Source: Pontibacter ruber (GTDB lineage: Bacteria; Bacteroidota; Bacteroidia; Cytophagales; Hymenobacteraceae). From it: 64,000 bases of DNA. The stretch lies in assembly GCF_023630205.1 (NCBI RefSeq), contig NZ_JALPRR010000003.1:1075306-1139305 (forward strand), in the 5' to 3' direction. Positions 27,576-36,148 of this stretch are shown here, in pieces; positions within the stretch are counted from its first letter, which is position 1, and every line of letters begins with the position of its first letter. A program made the translations under genes and the position numbers. The notes under the pieces were generated by a model. The model searched no databases, was not told the origin of the DNA, and saw only the letters and a list, made by a program, of their open reading frames with translations.

Positions 27576-28859
27576 TTAGTATAGCAGGTACTTGCTCCGG
27601 ACATTGCGAAAGTAAGCCAGCTGATCTTCCCACTGTGATAGTATCTGCTGTGGCGAAAGCCCGGCTTGCAAGCTTTTACGAACTTCCGGTGTTCCCCATA
27701 GTTTATCCATGCGGCTGTCGCGCCATTCCAGTTTCTTTGGGTATAACGTTTGCAGCGCATGCAGGATGTAAACGCCCGCCTTTGCAGATTCAAATGCATT
27801 CCGGTCCGTTACCACCATCTCGGTTCCCTGGCACTGCTGGCCCACAAACTTTGGCGGATAGATCCTGATCCCATCCACGACGCTGTCTGGTACGAACGCA
27901 ACCGGACGGAAGGTAACGCCAGCCATACCATAACTGTTTAGTTGTTGAGTTAGTTTTTCACCATCCATCCAGGTAGCGGCAATGCGCTCGAACGGGTGGA
28001 GGGTGCCGCGTGCTTCAGAAATGTTGGTGCCTTCCAACAGGCAGGTGGCCGGGTACACAGTGGCTGTAGTCAGGGTGAGCATGTTAGGCGAAGGCTTAAC
28101 CCAGGGCAGGTTTGTCTGGTCGTACCAGAGCTGGCGTTTATAATGCAGCATGGGCACGACTGTGAGTTGCGCCTGCGGCAGTTTCCGGGATGCCCGTTCT
28201 GTATTGAACATGGTTGCCAGTTCGCCCACGGTCATGCCGTGCACAACCGGAAGCTGCGCTACACCCGTAACCGGCTCGTTCGCTTTTTCACCTACCGGGC
28301 CATCTACATACTGTCCGCCAATGGCATTGGGCCTGTCAAGTATAATGTAGGGCTTACCCTGTTCAGCGGCGGCCTCCAGCACATGGTTCATGGTAGCGAT
28401 GTACGTATAAAAGCGGGCTCCCACATCCTGTATGTCAAATATCAGCACATCCACGTTCTGTAGCATTTCCGGTGTAGGTTTCCGCACCTTGCCATAAAGC
28501 GAGACAATGGGCAAACCTGTCTTGGAGTCGGTGCCGTCTGCTACGTGTGTATCGGCATCGCCCCGTATGCCGTGCTCCGGTCCGAAGAGTACCGTTAATT
28601 TGGTGTCCTTTCGCTCATGCAGCACATCCACCAGGTGGCGGCCATCCGGCAGCAGACCGGTATGGTTCGTCACCAACCCGATTCGTTTGTTCTGGATGAG
28701 CGGCAAAAATTCTGGCGTAAACAATCGCTCGGCACCTATCACTACTCGGTTAGTTGACGGGACAGCAGCAGGTGGTGTAGCCGTTGATACTACCTGACGG
28801 GTGCAACTGCTAAAGCACAAGGCCAGCCAAAGTAAAAGCAGGAGGGGAGATCTTTTCAT
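27576..28859 (-). CDS. namZ: NamZ-type exo-beta-N-acetylmuramidase (DUF1343) lipoprotein
   Basis: 427 residues. The signal peptide ends in the lipobox FSSC (Cys19). The DUF1343 domain follows: RIGLVTNHTGLLPDGR (~60), FGPEHGIRGDAD (~92), GLPIVSLYGK (~114), VLIFDIQDVGARFYTY (~133) and GTNISEARGT (~277). NamZ enzymes remove terminal MurNAc from peptidoglycan fragments, which fits a periplasmic or surface lipoprotein role in cell-wall recycling. The start region holds three copies of AAGTATA within 45 bp. It lies 55 bp downstream of the phosphodiester glycosidase gene on the same strand. Confidence 0.88.
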   Translation of the reverse strand: MKRSPLLLLLWLALCFSSCTRQVVSTATPPAAVPSTNRVVIGAERLFTPEFLPLIQNKRIGLVTNHTGLLPDGRHLVDVLHERKDTKLTVLFGPEHGIRGDADTHVADGTDSKTGLPIVSLYGKVRKPTPEMLQNVDVLIFDIQDVGARFYTYIATMNHVLEAAAEQGKPYIILDRPNAIGGQYVDGPVGEKANEPVTGVAQLPVVHGMTVGELATMFNTERASRKLPQAQLTVVPMLHYKRQLWYDQTNLPWVKPSPNMLTLTTATVYPATCLLEGTNISEARGTLHPFERIAATWMDGEKLTQQLNSYGMAGVTFRPVAFVPDSVVDGIRIYPPKFVGQQCQGTEMVVTDRNAFESAKAGVYILHALQTLYPKKLEWRDSRMDKLWGTPEVRKSLQAGLSPQQILSQWEDQLAYFRNVRSKYLLY

Positions 28860-28860
28860 G

Positions 28861-28904
28861 AAGTATAAATAAGTGAAGTATAACAGTGAGAACGTAGAAG
28901 TATA
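28861..28904. repeat. Three AAGTATA heptamers in 44 bp
   Basis: Copies at 28861-28867, 28876-28882 and 28898-28904, all in the same orientation, immediately upstream of the namZ start codon. This is the densest cluster of the heptamer that is over-represented through the window. Confidence 0.9.
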
Positions 28905-28913
28905 AAACAGCTA

Positions 28914-29798
28914 TTACAGCGAGCGCCTGGAGACCTTCCTGATCAGGATACAGTTGGCAACTGCACGTTCGCCTTCATGATCATAGGCTTTGTTATCGCT
29001 GGGGTAATTGACAACGCCGTTCGTGCCTTTGCCCTGTATCCACATGGTGGTGGAGCCGCCGCCGTCCAGGTTAATGGCCGACTGGCAGCCCAGAGAGTGC
29101 ATGAGCTGAGCGAGTTCTTCATTGCTCATGCCATAGGCTTCGCTGGAGCGCCCGTCTACAGTTACCAGCAGCATGTGGTTGTCCTTGGTAAAGCCGATGG
29201 CCGTTCTCGGGTGCCTGTTTGTATTAAAGGCTTGCGGCACCATTGTTTCAGGCTTGCCTTCATAAACAAGCAACGGACCTGAAGCCAGCGCCTCCTGCGC
29301 GTCAGTTTTCTGCCAGCCGGCAGCAGGTTTTCTGATCACAGCAGGCTTACCGTCAGCATTGATGGCAATAGCTGCATTCTCCCTGTATTCAGGCATCGTT
29401 TGAATAGTGTTGGCTTTTACTTCCCCGTCAGTCTTCAGGAATACCACAGAGCCACCTTTTTTAGTATCAAAGTAGGAGCCGTTTACTGCAGCCAGTGCGC
29501 CGTTATTCCGGGCAAACATACTTGTTTTGATCAGTGCAGAATCAGAATGGGCTAAGCTTACTTCAATAGCTGCCTTGTTGAGGTTGATGTCGAGTACATT
29601 TATACTTTGGCGGGAGTTATACAGGCCGTTGCCGTGGTAGTAGCGCCAGTGCATGCCGCGGCCTATTTTTTCCTTTTTCCAATTGCTCCGGTGCAGTTTA
29701 TCTTGGATAGCAGTAGCCTCCGGTGCCTGCGCATGAATTTCCAATGATACCGTTTGCAACAGACATACAAACAGTGGCAGCAGTAAAAGTCTTTTCAT
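28914..29798 (-). CDS. Phosphodiester glycosidase family protein (NAGPA/DUF2233), secreted
   Basis: 294 residues from the preferred start at 29798 (MKRLLLLPLFVCLLQTVSLE, signal peptide with cleavage after about IHA-QA). The frame continues 10 residues further upstream, but those precede the leader. Domain motifs: AAVNGSYFDTKKGG (~112), NRHPRTAIGFT (~203), LVTVDGRSSEAYGMS (~219) and SAINLDGGGSTTMW (~250). This is the fold of the uncovering enzyme that cleaves GlcNAc-phosphodiesters. In bacteria it is thought to act on phosphodiester-linked sugars of the envelope. Co-directional with namZ, it suggests a wall-recycling pair. Confidence 0.85.
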   Translation of the reverse strand: MKRLLLLPLFVCLLQTVSLEIHAQAPEATAIQDKLHRSNWKKEKIGRGMHWRYYHGNGLYNSRQSINVLDINLNKAAIEVSLAHSDSALIKTSMFARNNGALAAVNGSYFDTKKGGSVVFLKTDGEVKANTIQTMPEYRENAAIAINADGKPAVIRKPAAGWQKTDAQEALASGPLLVYEGKPETMVPQAFNTNRHPRTAIGFTKDNHMLLVTVDGRSSEAYGMSNEELAQLMHSLGCQSAINLDGGGSTTMWIQGKGTNGVVNYPSDNKAYDHEGERAVANCILIRKVSRRSL

Positions 29799-29899
29799 GG
29801 GTTTGTGCTGAAAGTTGAGAGTAAGCAATTCAGAAAAGCAATATAGAAAACCAAGCCTAAAGCATTTTACTTTACATCTATAAGCTTTTGCGGGTGCAG

Positions 29900-30247
29900 T
29901 TATACTTTGTCCGCTTCTTTTTTCCTGATCCGGAGATAGCCTTTGTTGTAGTCCTTTTTACTGGTTTCCTCGTCTACTTCGTACCATACATCCAGTGTAT
30001 AAGATGGTGTGATGTAGGTTGTCACGAACTCGTTTCTGCCATCGATTAGCTTGTAGTCGGTGATCATTTCGTAGCCATCTTCCAGTGCTTTGTAGTAAGC
30101 TTCTTCGTCATCATCATACTCCTCCCGGTAGCGGTTGTATACGCGGTGGTAGCTGTCTGTTATCGCTTCGTAGCAGCGTTGCAGGTCAGATGGCTCAAAT
30201 GTCATGAACCCTTCTTCGTCTTTCGTCCAGGTGCCTTGTAGTTCCAT
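29900..30247 (-). CDS. Hypothetical acidic protein, 115 residues
   Basis: Soluble, highly acidic, with a run of Asp/Glu (EEYDDDEEAYYKALEDGYE) and many Tyr. No signal peptide, membrane segment or recognised motif. It begins MELQGTWTKDEEGFMTFEPS. Codon use fits the surrounding genes, and the stop and start are well spaced from its neighbours, so it is probably a real gene. Function unknown. Confidence 0.65.
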   Translation of the reverse strand: MELQGTWTKDEEGFMTFEPSDLQRCYEAITDSYHRVYNRYREEYDDDEEAYYKALEDGYEMITDYKLIDGRNEFVTTYITPSYTLDVWYEVDEETSKKDYNKGYLRIRKKEADKV

Positions 30248-30382
30248 TTTGCTAAGTTAAAGGAATAATGTTCCACACGTAAGCGTCTGCACAAAACAAA
30301 TATCCACGAAAAGCTATAAATTGACGTGTCCTTTACGTATGGCTATGTTCCTGCCGTATAGGAACAGTTTTAACCAAACCTT

Positions 30383-33127
30383 ATGTACATGAAGCCTATT
30401 TCGCTCCGGTCCAGTATCCTTTTCTCGCTGCTGGTGTTGGGTTCCTGCCAAACCCAAAAGCCCTCCGGCACTGCTGCCGAAACCGTGTCTGCCAGCGTTG
30501 ATGTTACGCCGGCCAAAGCTATTTACCAATCAAAAGCCTATGCTGTTTACCCTGACAGCGTGGTGCAGGGCGAATTTGTCGCACGGGTACTGTCCTCTAA
30601 AGAGCTCACTTCCAATTACCAGAGCCCGGTCAATGCGTTCATGAGCCCAAAGGTCATTTTCAAGTTTGCCATTAACGGGCGCGACAATGAAATGCCTTCA
30701 GGTGTCGATCATATATTTAACTGTGTAGCCAGCAACGGCAACTGCGAGACGCCTGTTATCACCTTCGGGAAACAGTATAAAGACGAAACCCAGGTACCTA
30801 ATGATGTATACCTGGCTCCCAACACCCACATGAAAGTACGCCTGGACATGCGCCCGGTGCTGGAAGCGTTTAAAAAGCAAGGATTTTATACTACAGCTAC
30901 CGGTGATAAAATCTATAAAGAAGATTTCAAGGGCGTATACATTGCAGGTAGCACCGATCCATTGAGCTGGGATTTTGACAACCTGGGCGGTAAAAAAGAA
31001 GCCCAGTTGCAGGACCCGGAAGGTGATGGCGTCTACGAGATCACACTGCTGATGAACGAGAACCGGGAGGAGAAGATGACGGCCCAGCAGTGGAAGATGA
31101 CCCGCAACACGGCTGCTTTCCCGCAATACCAATCCGATTACCCGGTATCGGATGCGCTGTACAACCTGGCCATAGAAGAAATGATCAATGCCGTGGAGCC
31201 AGACAGTACCTTCCGTACCGGAAAAGAGTGGGCGGGCGTCTGGACGCGCGACATCAGCTACAGCATCATACTTTCGATGGCGCAACTCCAGCCAAAAGTA
31301 TCCCGGTACAGCCTCATGCGGAAAGTAAAAGACGGACGCATTGTGCAGGATACCGGTACGGGCGGCGCTTATCCAATTTCCACCGACCGCATGATATGGG
31401 CAGTGGCTGCTTGGGAAGTATACAAAGCTACCGGCGACGAGCAGTGGCTGCGCGATACCTATGCCATCATTAAAAAATCGTTGCTGGATGACCAGAAAAA
31501 TGCCCTTGACACTGAAACAGGTATGATGCGGGGCGAGTCTTCTTTCCTGGATTGGCGCGAGCAGACTTACCCACGCTGGATGCAGCCGGCAGACATATAC
31601 GAGTCCGAAAACCTGGGTACCAATGCAGCACATTACCAGGCCAATATGGTAGCCGCTCAAATGGCGGAACTGCTAAAGGATACGGAGGCAGCTGCCGGTT
31701 TCCGTAAAGTGGCTGAAGGTATAAAAGCAGGTATAAACAAGCACCTGTGGCAGCAGGAAAAAGGCTATTATGGACAGTACCTATACGGCCGTAACTATAA
31801 AATTCTTTCGCCAAGAGCTGAGGCCCTGGGCGAAGCTCTGGCTGTGTTGTTTGGCGTAGCAGACGAGGAGCGAAGCAAAACCATCGTGGCAAAAACACCG
31901 GTCACAGATTACGGTATTCCGAGCATTTACCCGACCATACCGGGTATTCCGCCTTACCACAACAACGGGGTTTGGCCCTTTGTGCAATCCTACTGGGGCC
32001 TTGCCGCAGCTAAGGCAGGCAATGAAGCCTCGTTAACCGAAAGCATTAGTGCCATTTACCGCCCCGCTGCCCTGTTCCTGACCAACAAGGAGAACTTTGT
32101 AGCCGTTAACGGCGACTATGCCGGCACACAGATCAACTCCAGCAACATGCTCTGGAGCCTTGCTGGCAGTTTGAGCATGGTTTACAAAGTCTTCTTCGGA
32201 ATGGACTTCCAGGCGAATCAGTTAGAGTTAAAGCCTTTTGTGCCGAAAGCTTTTGCCGGCAATCGCTCTCTTACCAACTACAAGTACAGAAATGTGGTGC
32301 TGAACATTGAGATGAGCGGTTATGGTAACCAGATCAAAAGTATAACCATGGACGGCAAACCGATGGAGAGAGCCGTTATACCTGGCAACCTGACCGGCAC
32401 CCACACCATTAAAATAGAACTGGCTAACAACGAAGCAGGAGGGGAGCTAAACCACACCGTAGATTATACTTCTCCGGAAACACCTCAGGTAAGCTACAAA
32501 GGTGGTAAACTGACCTGGCCTGCCGTTGAGGGCGCGGTGACCTACCAGGTGATGAAGAACGGCCAACTGCTGGAAAAAACGCCGAATACCAGTTTTGCAG
32601 TCAGTGCAGATAGCTATGCTGAGTACATGGTGCTGGCCGAAGACAAACAAGGGGTAACTTCCTTTGGCAGCGAACCGGTAATGGTGGTGTCAGCCAAGTA
32701 TAAACTGGTGTATGAACTAGAGAAAGCGGCGCCGAAAGCCCGCCTGCCTTACCGCGACTTCTCAGGTACCGGGTTTGTAGAGACAAGCAAGCAAAAGAAT
32801 AAGCAGGTACAGGTTAAAGTAACCATACCAGAGCAGGGAGTTTACGCCATCGACTTCCGCTACGCCAACGGCAATGGCCCGATCAACACGAGCAACAAGG
32901 CTGCCATCCGCACGCTTAAAAAAGGAAATGCCACTGTAGGCACTATTGTGCTGCCGCAACGTGGAAACGATGAGTGGAGCAACTGGGGCTTTACCAACGC
33001 CGTGGAAGTGCCGCTTGAGAAAGGCACCCATACTTTCTCCTTAACCTTGGAGCCGCACAACGAGAACATGCACGGCGAAGTAAACCAGGCAATGCTCGAT
33101 TACATGCGACTTGTTAAGATCAAATAG
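30383..33127 (+). CDS. Lipoprotein glycoside hydrolase with (alpha/alpha)6 catalytic domain and CBM-like C-terminus
   Basis: 914 residues. The leader ends in a good lipobox (LGSC, Cys22), so it is a periplasmic or surface lipoprotein. After an N-terminal beta-domain (~60-230), a six-hairpin domain runs ~260-620 with WAGVWTRDISYSIILSMA (~284), GGAYPISTDRMIWAVAAWE (~326), SSFLDWREQTYPRWM (~384) and VWPFVQSYWGLAAAKAG (~531), where Asp and Glu candidates for catalysis sit. A fibronectin-III-like region (~695-770) and a CBM6/35-like region (~780-914) follow. The architecture resembles debranching or GH63-like alpha-glycosidases; the exact family and substrate are not clear. Confidence 0.75.
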   Translation: MYMKPISLRSSILFSLLVLGSCQTQKPSGTAAETVSASVDVTPAKAIYQSKAYAVYPDSVVQGEFVARVLSSKELTSNYQSPVNAFMSPKVIFKFAINGRDNEMPSGVDHIFNCVASNGNCETPVITFGKQYKDETQVPNDVYLAPNTHMKVRLDMRPVLEAFKKQGFYTTATGDKIYKEDFKGVYIAGSTDPLSWDFDNLGGKKEAQLQDPEGDGVYEITLLMNENREEKMTAQQWKMTRNTAAFPQYQSDYPVSDALYNLAIEEMINAVEPDSTFRTGKEWAGVWTRDISYSIILSMAQLQPKVSRYSLMRKVKDGRIVQDTGTGGAYPISTDRMIWAVAAWEVYKATGDEQWLRDTYAIIKKSLLDDQKNALDTETGMMRGESSFLDWREQTYPRWMQPADIYESENLGTNAAHYQANMVAAQMAELLKDTEAAAGFRKVAEGIKAGINKHLWQQEKGYYGQYLYGRNYKILSPRAEALGEALAVLFGVADEERSKTIVAKTPVTDYGIPSIYPTIPGIPPYHNNGVWPFVQSYWGLAAAKAGNEASLTESISAIYRPAALFLTNKENFVAVNGDYAGTQINSSNMLWSLAGSLSMVYKVFFGMDFQANQLELKPFVPKAFAGNRSLTNYKYRNVVLNIEMSGYGNQIKSITMDGKPMERAVIPGNLTGTHTIKIELANNEAGGELNHTVDYTSPETPQVSYKGGKLTWPAVEGAVTYQVMKNGQLLEKTPNTSFAVSADSYAEYMVLAEDKQGVTSFGSEPVMVVSAKYKLVYELEKAAPKARLPYRDFSGTGFVETSKQKNKQVQVKVTIPEQGVYAIDFRYANGNGPINTSNKAAIRTLKKGNATVGTIVLPQRGNDEWSNWGFTNAVEVPLEKGTHTFSLTLEPHNENMHGEVNQAMLDYMRLVKIK

Positions 33128-33149
33128 GTTTTGAAGCACTGTACCAAAC

Positions 33150-33180
33150 AAAAACAGGACCCGGCGAGGGTCCTGTTTTT
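33150..33180 (+). terminator. Terminator after the glycosidase gene
   Basis: The stem CAGGACCC / GGGTCCTG, extended by A/T pairs, with loop ggcga and a run of T follows the stop codon by about 25 bp. Confidence 0.9.
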
Positions 33181-33440
33181 GTTTTAAAGCCTGGGTGCAA
33201 AATTTTCCCAAATAGCTTGCTGCAGTTCTTATCGGAGAATACCCCGCTTCGCAGAAACCAATATCTTTAACTAATCAGTGATTATCTTAAAAGAGGTAAT
33301 TGTTTTGGAAGAATGTTCTTTTCCTATAAACTAAATTCCGGAGCAAGTACAGCATACCACAACTACCCGGCCCAGTCTACTAAGAGGTACCGGAACGGGA
33401 CTTATACTAACCAGAAAGTGTCTGTAGAAGCGGTTTAAGC
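33181..33440. other. Intergenic, nothing recognised
   Basis: About 260 bases between the glycosidase terminator and the stop of the convergent cold-shock gene. No ORF, RNA or repeat could be recognised. Confidence 0.5.
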
Positions 33441-33896
33441 TTAAGCTGCAGGTTTAACGTTTACGGCAGTAGGGCCTTTCGCTCCTTTTTCCACCTCAAA
33501 CGTTACTTTGTCATTCTCCTTGATCGGGCGCGTTAAACCGGTCTGGTGCACAAAGATTTTTTCCTGTGTCTCCTGATCCCGGATAAAGCCGTATCCCTTT
33601 GCATCGTTGTAGAAAGCTACTGTACCCTTACGGATAAGATCCGCCGGATCTATAGGAGCCTGCTTCGATACATTGATCTGGATATCTTCCTGATTGATGA
33701 CTTTCTTTTTCTTTGGATCCGGTGGCGTAGACGTAATATTGCCTTCGTCATCTACATAGGCCAGCATTTCGTCAATGCCTTTGCCTTTGCTGGAATGCGC
33801 TTTCCGGTCTTCCTTCTTCTGTTCTTTATCCTGACGCTTCTTCAGCCTCTGCTTTTCTTTTTCTTTTTTACTAAATGTTTCCTGAGATCTACCCAT
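33441..33896 (-). CDS. Cold-shock domain protein with charged N-terminal extension
   Basis: 151 residues. Residues ~1-80 are very basic and lysine/glutamate-rich (KKEKEKQRLKKRQDKEQKK), probably disordered. The C-terminal ~65 residues form a cold-shock domain: GTVAFYNDAKGYGFIRD (RNP1-like) and KIFVHQTGL (RNP2-like), ending VNVKPAA. It binds single-stranded RNA or DNA and probably acts as an RNA chaperone. The long extension sets it apart from the 63-residue cold-shock protein encoded 0.4 kb away. Confidence 0.88.
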   Translation of the reverse strand: MGRSQETFSKKEKEKQRLKKRQDKEQKKEDRKAHSSKGKGIDEMLAYVDDEGNITSTPPDPKKKKVINQEDIQINVSKQAPIDPADLIRKGTVAFYNDAKGYGFIRDQETQEKIFVHQTGLTRPIKENDKVTFEVEKGAKGPTAVNVKPAA

Positions 33897-33958
33897 ATTA
33901 TATTTTAGATGTTGTTCTTTTCAGCGTTTTCTGAGCGTTTAAGGTACGTCTGCCAAAC

Positions 33959-34186
33959 TCAATACTTAAATAAGTAATTGGTGCCATTGCGTATCCACTT
34001 CTCAAAAAAGGAATTGTCATTATACTCGCCCGACAGCAACTCAAAATCTGCTTCGTCTTTATTGGTACGGGAATTCATAAATTCAGGTAAGGCTTCCTGG
34101 TTATTTGGTTTCCATTCCTGTCCTTTTAGTAATGCTATGCACAGGTATTCGCGTGTGGTGGTATCTACGATGTATTTTCTATTCAT
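33959..34186 (-). CDS. Hypothetical protein, 75 residues
   Basis: The preferred start at 34186 gives MNRKYIVDTTTREYLCIALL; the longer frame to 34291 adds a low-complexity hydrophobic leader that reads through the cold-shock gene's terminator and is unlikely. The protein is soluble with no known motif (later part: FMNSRTNKDEADFELLSGEY). It lies between two cold-shock genes on the same strand. Function unknown. Confidence 0.55.
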   Translation of the reverse strand: MNRKYIVDTTTREYLCIALLKGQEWKPNNQEALPEFMNSRTNKDEADFELLSGEYNDNSFFEKWIRNGTNYLFKY

Positions 34187-34275
34187 AATAATAAAAAAGT
34201 AAGGGAAACAGGTTCCGGTAAAAAATGAGGGGGAGAAGGGCAGGCTGAGAAGCGGGAGTGCCGGGCAAAAAAATA

Positions 34276-34305
34276 AAAAAGCCTTACACAAAAGTAAGGC
34301 TTTTT
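34276..34305 (-). terminator. Terminator of the small cold-shock gene
   Basis: The stem AAAAAGCCTTAC / GTAAGGCTTTTT with a 6-base loop lies 22 bp past the stop of the cold-shock gene at 34327. Confidence 0.9.
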
Positions 34306-34326
34306 GGTATGCGTTATATAAGCAGC

Positions 34327-34518
34327 TTATGCAAGCTTTACATTAACTGCATTTAGTCCTTTTCTACCTTCCTGTAGATCAAAAGACACTTTGTCGTTTT
34401 CTCTGATTTCACTAACCAGGCCAGATACGTGTACAAAGTACTCCTGATTTGAATTTTCTTCTTTGATAAACCCGAACCCTTTCAGGTCATTGAAGAATTT
34501 TACTGTTCCGTAATTCAT
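34327..34518 (-). CDS. Cold-shock protein (CspA family)
   Basis: 63 residues, a single cold-shock domain: GTVKFFNDLKGFGFIKEEN at residues 4-22 contains RNP1 (KGFGFI), and EYFVHVSGL contains RNP2 (FVH), ending GLNAVNVKLA. It is a nucleic-acid chaperone for RNA structure. It is monocistronic, with its own terminator downstream. The upstream ~150 bases are AT-rich and could be a long 5' UTR like those of other csp genes (inference). Confidence 0.95.
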   Translation of the reverse strand: MNYGTVKFFNDLKGFGFIKEENSNQEYFVHVSGLVSEIRENDKVSFDLQEGRKGLNAVNVKLA

Positions 34519-34858
34519 AAGATGTTGATTATTATATACCTACTACATTAAAAGCGGTATATTTGTTCATTAATTTTTTACAATGTACAATAAATAATTT
34601 ACAATTCCTGTTTCAGAGGCTTTAAAGAGGGTATTTATTTTTTACGGACAGGCAAATTCTATTCTTCAGTCATAAATAACTTAGCCATTTAGCTGCGATT
34701 TATGACTTAAAGAGTGAGCCTGTTACTAGATTGCCATTGTCGCTGAAAAAGGAGTATTGTTATACTTGCTGCTTTAGCCGGTAGTTTGCTAAAGTTTGGG
34801 TGGGTTTGAAGTATAGAATGATAAATTATAGTTTATAATGAAATATACTTCAAGAAGC
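34519..34858. other. AT-rich leader region of the cold-shock gene
   Basis: 340 bases between the cold-shock start and the ABC ATPase stop. AT-rich near 34540-34660, compatible with a long leader. Two copies of the window-wide heptamer lie near 34755 and 34810 and a third near 34845. No ORF or terminator hairpin was recognised. Confidence 0.5.
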
Positions 34859-35842
34859 CTATACAAACCATACATCAGCAGGAGAGAGGGTTACCTGCAC
34901 TGTATCCCCTTCAGTTAACTCCTGCTCAGCTGTTCTTATTTTGATCAGACTTTCTGCCAGCTGCACTTCTACCTCAGAATAGCTTCCGAAATACTGCACC
35001 TTGTTTACTTTACCGGAAAGTGCCTGATGTGGGGCGTTCACCAACCTGAAATTTTCAGGACGGATCAGCATTTGCTTACCGTTTGAAGCTGTGCCCGTAA
35101 GTGCAGCAAAGGCTTCTGTCTCTGATTGGGACAACAGGTTGTACCCCCCGAACAGGGCGGCAGTGTACTCATCAGCCGGCTGGCTGTAGATGTATTTTGG
35201 AGTTCCACGCTGTATGACCCGGCCTTCTTTCAGCACCAGGATCTCATCTGCCCAGGAGAGCGTGTCCAATGGGTCGTGGGAAATTAGAATGCACGTAATG
35301 TCCAGGTACTCGCCAATGTCCTGGATAACGGATTTGAGGATGTTCTTGTGGCCGATGTCGAGGTTTGAGAATGGCTCGTCCATGAGCAACAGGCCAGGCC
35401 AGGAGGTAAGCAAACGGGCCAGGGCAATGCGCTGCCGCTCTCCGCCGGAAAGCTGATTAGTTTTGCGTTTGGCCAGATGGCTGATGCGGCATACTTCGTA
35501 CAAGGTAGTTGCCTGCTCTTCCGATAGGGTATTGGCGTACCGAAGCACCTGCTCCACGCGTAAGAACTGCGGCAGCTCAAACTGCTGCGACAAGTAAGCA
35601 ATGCCCGGATGGCCCGGCACCAGTACTTCGTGCGGCCCTTGTACGCGCTTGTTTTCGAACAGTACCTCGCCCGATGCGGGTTGTACCAGGCCTGCTATGG
35701 TTTGCAGCAGGGTGCTTTTACCGGAGCCTGTCTCTCCCGCAATGGCTATTTTCTGGAATTCCTGCTGGGTAAAGCTGATCCCCTTCAACACTTCGTTCCC
35801 TTCTTCTGCTACACGGATATCATTTACTTCTAAAAAACTCAT
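34859..35842 (-). CDS. ABC transporter ATP-binding protein (PotA/ModC-like, with C-terminal TOBE-type domain)
   Basis: 327 residues. Walker A GETGSGKST (~36-44), Q-loop YLSQQFELPQ (~84), signature LSGGERQRIALARL (~133-146), Walker B LLLMDEPFSNLD (~152-163) and the switch His in LISHD (~187). After residue ~235 a TOBE-like domain contains MLIRPENFRLV. The type matches ATPases of spermidine/putrescine, molybdate or iron importers. No permease or binding protein is adjacent, so it either serves a distant permease or has another role. Confidence 0.85.
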   Translation of the reverse strand: MSFLEVNDIRVAEEGNEVLKGISFTQQEFQKIAIAGETGSGKSTLLQTIAGLVQPASGEVLFENKRVQGPHEVLVPGHPGIAYLSQQFELPQFLRVEQVLRYANTLSEEQATTLYEVCRISHLAKRKTNQLSGGERQRIALARLLTSWPGLLLMDEPFSNLDIGHKNILKSVIQDIGEYLDITCILISHDPLDTLSWADEILVLKEGRVIQRGTPKYIYSQPADEYTAALFGGYNLLSQSETEAFAALTGTASNGKQMLIRPENFRLVNAPHQALSGKVNKVQYFGSYSEVEVQLAESLIKIRTAEQELTEGDTVQVTLSPADVWFV

Positions 35843-36148
35843 CTGTTCTGAAGGGGGATTTTAATACAAAGGTTGGTTTATACTTGCTCTCATTGCTACC
35901 ACAAAGGTAAGGCCTAATCTCCTCTCATTCCCATGTTTGATGTTAAATACTTGGCAGGCAGGTATCGCAGCTTAGCTAAACAGAATTTATACTTTGTAAT
36001 ATTTAGGATTTAATTCAGATTAGAAATAACCTTTTTGCTTTGTTTCTCGCATAAGTGATTACCTTAAAGTACTGTCAGTAAGCATATTTGCTGCTACATC
36101 CCATCCTTCTGAACTGTTTTATTGGAGCTATAACTTAATACCGCCCAT
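35843..36148. other. Divergent promoter region, ABC ATPase / EF-G-like
   Basis: 306 bases between divergent genes. Upstream of the EF-G-like gene, CATATTTG near 36085 is one mismatch from the TAnnTTTG box, but no good -33 element is evident. Heptamer copies lie at about 35878 and 35990. Confidence 0.4.

Noticed and set aside
30698..31660. 320-residue minus-strand frame opposite the glycosidase
   Set aside because: The plus strand encodes a well-marked glycosidase; the opposite frame has no domain motifs and is a shadow of GC-biased codons.
33959..34291. Long start of the 75-residue hypothetical gene
   Set aside because: The longer frame (to 34291) reads through the cold-shock terminator and adds a low-complexity hydrophobic leader; the start at 34186 is better.
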